A DNA stretch of 64,000 bases from Streptomyces xylophagus (GTDB lineage Bacteria > Actinomycetota > Actinomycetes > Streptomycetales > Streptomycetaceae): the NCBI RefSeq assembly GCF_000716435.1, contig NZ_JNWO01000002.1, positions 62,001 to 126,000 of the forward strand. The letters are read 5' to 3'. The position numbers and the translations under genes were made by a program. Positions 60,946 through 64,000 of this stretch are shown here, piece after piece; the first letter of the stretch is position 1, and every line of letters starts with the position of its first letter. The notes under the pieces were generated by a model. The model made no database searches. It was not told where the DNA came from and worked only from the letters and a program-made list of their open reading frames with translations.

Positions 60946-61932
60946 TCACGCTGATCGATGCCGGGCGGTGTCCTGAGGAGGGTTCGCGGTTGCGTCGGCC
61001 GCCTCGCTGATCTCGTCGACGAGTCCCCACCGCAGCGCCTCCTCAACGCTCAACTCCACGCCGGACAGGGCGAGATACGCCGTCCGCTCCCGGCCGACCC
61101 GTACCGGGATGCTCGCCGTGCCGCCCGCGCCCGGAATCAGCCCCATCCCGACCTCCGGCAACCGGATCACCGTGTCCGGCGCGGCGACGACACGCCCCGC
61201 GAAGGCGGCAAGCTCGATCCCCGCGCCGACACACGCACCGTGCAGATGCGCGGTCACACGGGGAGCGCAACGGTGCAGCAGCGCGCCCGGACTGCGACGG
61301 ACCCGCACCAGATGGGCCTGCGCCGGATCACGGGACGTACCGAACTCGGCGAGATCGCCTCCGCTGCAGAAGGCGGGACCGTTGCCGTACAGATCGACTC
61401 GACTGATCGACGGGTCGGCCACGGCGACCTGGAGCGCCTCGCACAGCGCGTCCCGCGTCGCCGCGTCGAACGCGTTGCGCACCCAGGGCCGGTCCAGCGT
61501 GATGGACAGCCGGGAACCGTCGCGGTCGAGCCTTACGGGGGTCTCGGCGGGGCGTGACGTGCGCTGGGGAGCCGCGGCGAGCCAGGTCCGGAAGTCCACT
61601 CCACCCTGAAGCGTCGAGTACGCGAGGGACTCGAGAATCAGCCTGTCCGGTGCCGAGAGGCCGCTGCCCATCCGGAGCACCTGCACCAACGCGACGGAAG
61701 CGGCGGGTCGACTCTCGACGACGTCACGCAGCTCCTGGGCCGTGGCATGCGGATCCGCGCATCCCACCCACGGCCCGGGCGGATCGGGGACGCCGGTGAG
61801 CAGGACATCGAACCCCGCGACCGCATCCGTGGGTTCCGCCGCCACGCCCACCACGACACAGTCCCGGTCCCGCGCGGCCGACTCATGCTCGGGAGCGCGG
61901 TCGAGGTCGACCAGCACGAAGGGCGACTCCAC
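60946..61932 (-). CDS. Enoyl-CoA hydratase/isomerase family protein with long N-terminal region
   Basis: 328 residues from GTG 61932 (GGAGGGA nine bases upstream). The crotonase domain begins only near residue 130 (LSITLDRPWVRNAFDAATRDAL; AFCSGGDLAEFG; HGACVGAGIELAAFAGRVVAAP; EVGMGLIPGAGGTASIP). The N-terminal part is alpha/beta-like (FVLVDLDRAPEH, DCVVVGVAAEPTDA, LILESLAYSTLQ) and may be a degenerate second crotonase copy or dimerisation unit. Divergent from the CoA-transferase at 62003. Confidence 0.8.
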   Translation of the reverse strand: MESPFVLVDLDRAPEHESAARDRDCVVVGVAAEPTDAVAGFDVLLTGVPDPPGPWVGCADPHATAQELRDVVESRPAASVALVQVLRMGSGLSAPDRLILESLAYSTLQGGVDFRTWLAAAPQRTSRPAETPVRLDRDGSRLSITLDRPWVRNAFDAATRDALCEALQVAVADPSISRVDLYGNGPAFCSGGDLAEFGTSRDPAQAHLVRVRRSPGALLHRCAPRVTAHLHGACVGAGIELAAFAGRVVAAPDTVIRLPEVGMGLIPGAGGTASIPVRVGRERTAYLALSGVELSVEEALRWGLVDEISEAADATANPPQDTARHRSA

Positions 61933-62002
61933 AGTGATCTCCCTCCAGACGTGAACCGGAGTGTAATTTGAGATCACCTGTGGAGAGAAGGGGGTTCAGC
62001 TC

Positions 62003-63034
62003 ATGGAGAATCGCGCTCTCCATGCCTGGATGGACGACGTTGAGCCGTTCCTGGCCCCCCTCACTGATGTCGCCCGCTCGTTCACCGGCCTGACGGGCGT
62101 GCCGGTCGATCTGCCGAGCGCGCTGTTCCTGCGGGCCCAGCTGGCCGGCCTCGAACACCCGGGAAGGACATCGGCCAACGGCTCCTGCCACCTCCTCCGA
62201 ACCGCCGACGGCTGGGCCGCCGTGAACCTGGCCCGCCCCGACGACCTGGCCGCCGTACCCGCGCTGCTGGCGCTCCTCGGTTCGCCGGGCGAGCCCGGGA
62301 GCCTGCATACGGCGGCACGACGGGTCTCGGCGACGGAGGTGGTCGAGGCCGCGCAGTTGCTCGGGATCGCTGCCGCGGTGCCGGGGTCGGCCCGAGGCGC
62401 ACGGCCTACGGTTCACGCCGAGCGTTGGGGCGAACGGCGTGTCCGGGCGATGACCGACCTGCGGATCGTCGACTTCTCGGCGCTCTGGGCGGGTCCGCTG
62501 TGCGCGCGGCTGCTGGGGCTGGCGGGTGCGCAGGTGGTGAAGGTGGAGAGCACGACGCGACCCGACGGTGCCCGCTTCGGAACCCCCGCCTTCTACCGCT
62601 GGCTGCACGAAGGGCACGACAACCTGGTCGTGGATTTCGCCCCGGGTGCGCTTGACGAGATCGTCGCCCAGGCCGACGTCGTCATCGAAGCGTCCCGGCC
62701 ACGCGCATTGCGCCGGCTCGGCCTCCGCGCCGAGGAGTTCCTCGCCGCGCGCCCCGGCCGGGTCTGGGTCGGTATCACCGGTTACGGACGCGAGAACGAC
62801 CGTATCGCCTTCGGAGACGACGCTGCCGTGGCCGGCGGTCTGACCGGCGTCGACCCGAACGGCGACCCCGTCTTTCTGGGAGACGCGCTCGCCGATCCCG
62901 TAACCGGTGTGTTCGCCGCCCATGCCGCAGCCCGTTCCCTCGCCGCGGGAGGCGGAGAACTGCTCTGCGTCTCCATGGCGGCCTGCGCCGCGACACTCGC
63001 GGATGCCCGAACCCGGGTCCACCCGCCGTGCTGA
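62003..63034 (+). CDS. CaiB/BaiF family CoA-transferase
   Basis: 343 residues from ATG 62003. An unusual N-terminal region of about 150 residues precedes the standard start of the family (LRIVDFSALWAGPLCARLLGLAGAQVVKVE), so domain order differs from the transferases at 22896 and 43610. The likely catalytic aspartate lies in IAFGDDAAVAGGL near residue 275. Overlaps the amidohydrolase start. An operator-like palindrome covers its first codons. Confidence 0.8.
   Translation: MENRALHAWMDDVEPFLAPLTDVARSFTGLTGVPVDLPSALFLRAQLAGLEHPGRTSANGSCHLLRTADGWAAVNLARPDDLAAVPALLALLGSPGEPGSLHTAARRVSATEVVEAAQLLGIAAAVPGSARGARPTVHAERWGERRVRAMTDLRIVDFSALWAGPLCARLLGLAGAQVVKVESTTRPDGARFGTPAFYRWLHEGHDNLVVDFAPGALDEIVAQADVVIEASRPRALRRLGLRAEEFLAARPGRVWVGITGYGRENDRIAFGDDAAVAGGLTGVDPNGDPVFLGDALADPVTGVFAAHAAARSLAAGGGELLCVSMAACAATLADARTRVHPPC
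62006..62020. promoter_or_regulatory. Operator-like GAGAATCGCGCTCTC over the CoA-transferase start codon
   Basis: Ten of twelve arm positions match. It is part of a longer exact palindrome, ATGGAGA-N7-TCTCCAT (62003-62023), that includes the ATG itself. Confidence 0.5.
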
Positions 63035-64000
63035 TCAGAAACGTGGAGGTGGAGGGCCACGGACCGGCGGTGGACGTCCGGATCGAGGGCGGGCGGATCG
63101 CCGAGATCGAGCCCGGGCTGACAGGGCCGAGTGACGTGGACGGTCGGGGCGGTGCGTTGCTGCCGGGCCTGCACGACCACCACGTACACCTCGCGGCGCT
63201 GGCCGCCGAAGCCGCCTCGGTGCGCGTCGGGCCGACGGACATGCGAGACCGTGCGGCGCTCGCGGCGGCCTTGGTCAGCGGACGGGCAGGGGAGTGGGTG
63301 CGGGCTGTCGGCTACCACGAGAGCGTCGCGGGGGATTTGGACCGGTGGGTATTGGACGCGCTCGCGCCGCATCGACCGGTGCGGGTGCAGCATCGCACCG
63401 GGGCGCTGTGGGTGTGGAACAGTGCCGCACTGCGGGCGGCCGGGCTGGATGGCGACGGGCGGTTCTGGCGCGAGGACGAGCGGCTGCGCGGGTTCGTGCC
63501 GCCCGTACGGCTGGATCTCGAAGGTGTGGGGCGGCGGGCGGCGGCACTGGGCGTCACGGGGTTCACCAACGCCGACCCGCACCCCGCGAGCGGCCTCACC
63601 CAGATGCTGTCGGTCCTCCCGCAACGGCTCCTGGTGATGGGCGTCGACGAGCCGGTGAAGCTGATGCTCGACGATCCGACGCTCCCCACTCCGGCCCAAC
63701 TCGCCCGCACCATAGGGGAGATCAGGCCCAGACCCGTCGCCGTGCACTGCGTGACACGGGTGCAGTTGCTGGTGACGTTGCTGGCCCTGGACGAGGTGGG
63801 GCCCGCCGACGGCGACCGCATCGAGCACGGGTCGGTGATCCCGGCCGAGACGATCCCGTGGCTACGACGGCTCGGCGTGACGGTCGTGACCCAGCCCCAC
63901 TTCCCGGTCGAACGAGGCGACGCGTACGCCACCGACGTGGACGCCGACGACCGCCTGCACCTGTACCGCTGCCGTTCCCTTGCCGAGGCCGGCATCCCGC
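63028..64000 (+). CDS. Amidohydrolase_3-type hydrolase, N-terminal part (continues beyond window)
   Basis: Starts at GTG 63028 (CTG 63031 follows), overlapping the CoA-transferase by seven bases; the frame is open to the window end, 324 codons. The metal site HDHHVHL near residue 51 is intact (His-x-His), unlike the protein at 16361. Further elements: VGYHES, TGFTNADPHPA, VAVHCVTRVQLL and RIEHGSVIP. The family (YtcJ-like) hydrolyses amide or ring bonds. Coupled to the transferase in one transcription unit. Confidence 0.85.
   Translation, partial: MLIRNVEVEGHGPAVDVRIEGGRIAEIEPGLTGPSDVDGRGGALLPGLHDHHVHLAALAAEAASVRVGPTDMRDRAALAAALVSGRAGEWVRAVGYHESVAGDLDRWVLDALAPHRPVRVQHRTGALWVWNSAALRAAGLDGDGRFWREDERLRGFVPPVRLDLEGVGRRAAALGVTGFTNADPHPASGLTQMLSVLPQRLLVMGVDEPVKLMLDDPTLPTPAQLARTIGEIRPRPVAVHCVTRVQLLVTLLALDEVGPADGDRIEHGSVIPAETIPWLRRLGVTVVTQPHFPVERGDAYATDVDADDRLHLYRCRSLAEAGIP

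Overview
The window is high-GC DNA with strongly GC-biased third codon positions. It has GTG starts, ATGA/GTGA stop-start overlaps, XRE/DUF5753 and MmyB-type regulators, 3Fe-4S ferredoxins beside P450s and an F420-type oxidoreductase. This points to an actinomycete, most likely Streptomyces or a close relative. Nearly all genes belong to one large acyl-CoA based catabolic region. Its gene types recall actinobacterial steroid or terpenoid side-chain degradation, but no steroid ring-cleavage gene set is present, so the growth substrate is unknown.

Layout. 1-5.3 kb (+): an acyl-CoA dehydrogenase, an APH-type phosphotransferase, a quinone oxidoreductase-like MDR protein, a two-subunit acyl-CoA dehydrogenase and an enoyl-CoA hydratase. 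8.6-5.3 kb (-): alcohol dehydrogenase, SnoaL-like protein, HIBADH-like dehydrogenase, SDR. 8.7-15.7 kb is an accessory island: tiny proteins, a DUF6879/XRE pair, a lower-GC stretch with small membrane proteins, an SDR/MmyB-type regulator pair, a truncated coding remnant and an IS200/IS605-type tnpB. The tnpB lies directly against a TetR gene (15.7-16.3 kb). From 16.4 kb to the end lie coordinated operons: amidohydrolase/Rieske/CMD/SDR (-, 20.5-16.4 kb); SDR/ALDH/CoA-transferase/solute-binding protein/ferredoxin/P450/DUF35-thiolase fusion/hydrolase/DoxX/HIBADH/P450/ferredoxin/DUF1330 (+, 20.7-33.1 kb, ending in a strong hairpin); TetR; reductase/hydratase/esterase-like (-, 36.4-33.9 kb); acyl-CoA ligases/amidohydrolase/B12 mutase/F420 oxidoreductase/CoA-transferase/epimerase-like/SDR (+, 36.5-46.0 kb); SDRs (-, 47.8-46.3 kb); ligase/thiolase/SDR (+, 47.9-51.3 kb); SnoaL/acyl-CoA dehydrogenases/thioesterase (-, 54.5-51.3 kb); fused permease/ATPases/amidohydrolase/hydratase (+, 54.7-60.9 kb); a divergent hydratase; and a CoA-transferase plus amidohydrolase cut off by the window end.

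The most striking feature is a repeated palindrome, GAGAAT-N3-ATTCTC. It occurs four times perfectly and several more times with mismatches, almost always at the divergent promoters and operon heads between 19 and 62 kb. In two operons it sits at the same place relative to an identically spaced promoter (TTGATT-N17-TAGTTT), covering the -10. I read this as the operator of one regulator controlling the whole pathway.

Inferred working model: a branched-chain-type ABC transporter (solute-binding protein at 24.1 kb; fused permease and ATPases at 54.7-58.2 kb) imports the compound. Two P450s and a Rieske oxygenase, fed by ferredoxins and a KshB-like reductase, oxidise it. Dehydrogenases and three acyl-CoA ligases or CoA-transferases convert it to CoA thioesters. 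Acyl-CoA dehydrogenases, hydratases, SDRs, a thiolase and a fused DUF35-thiolase-like aldolase shorten it. A split B12-dependent mutase with an epimerase-like partner handles a branched acyl-CoA.
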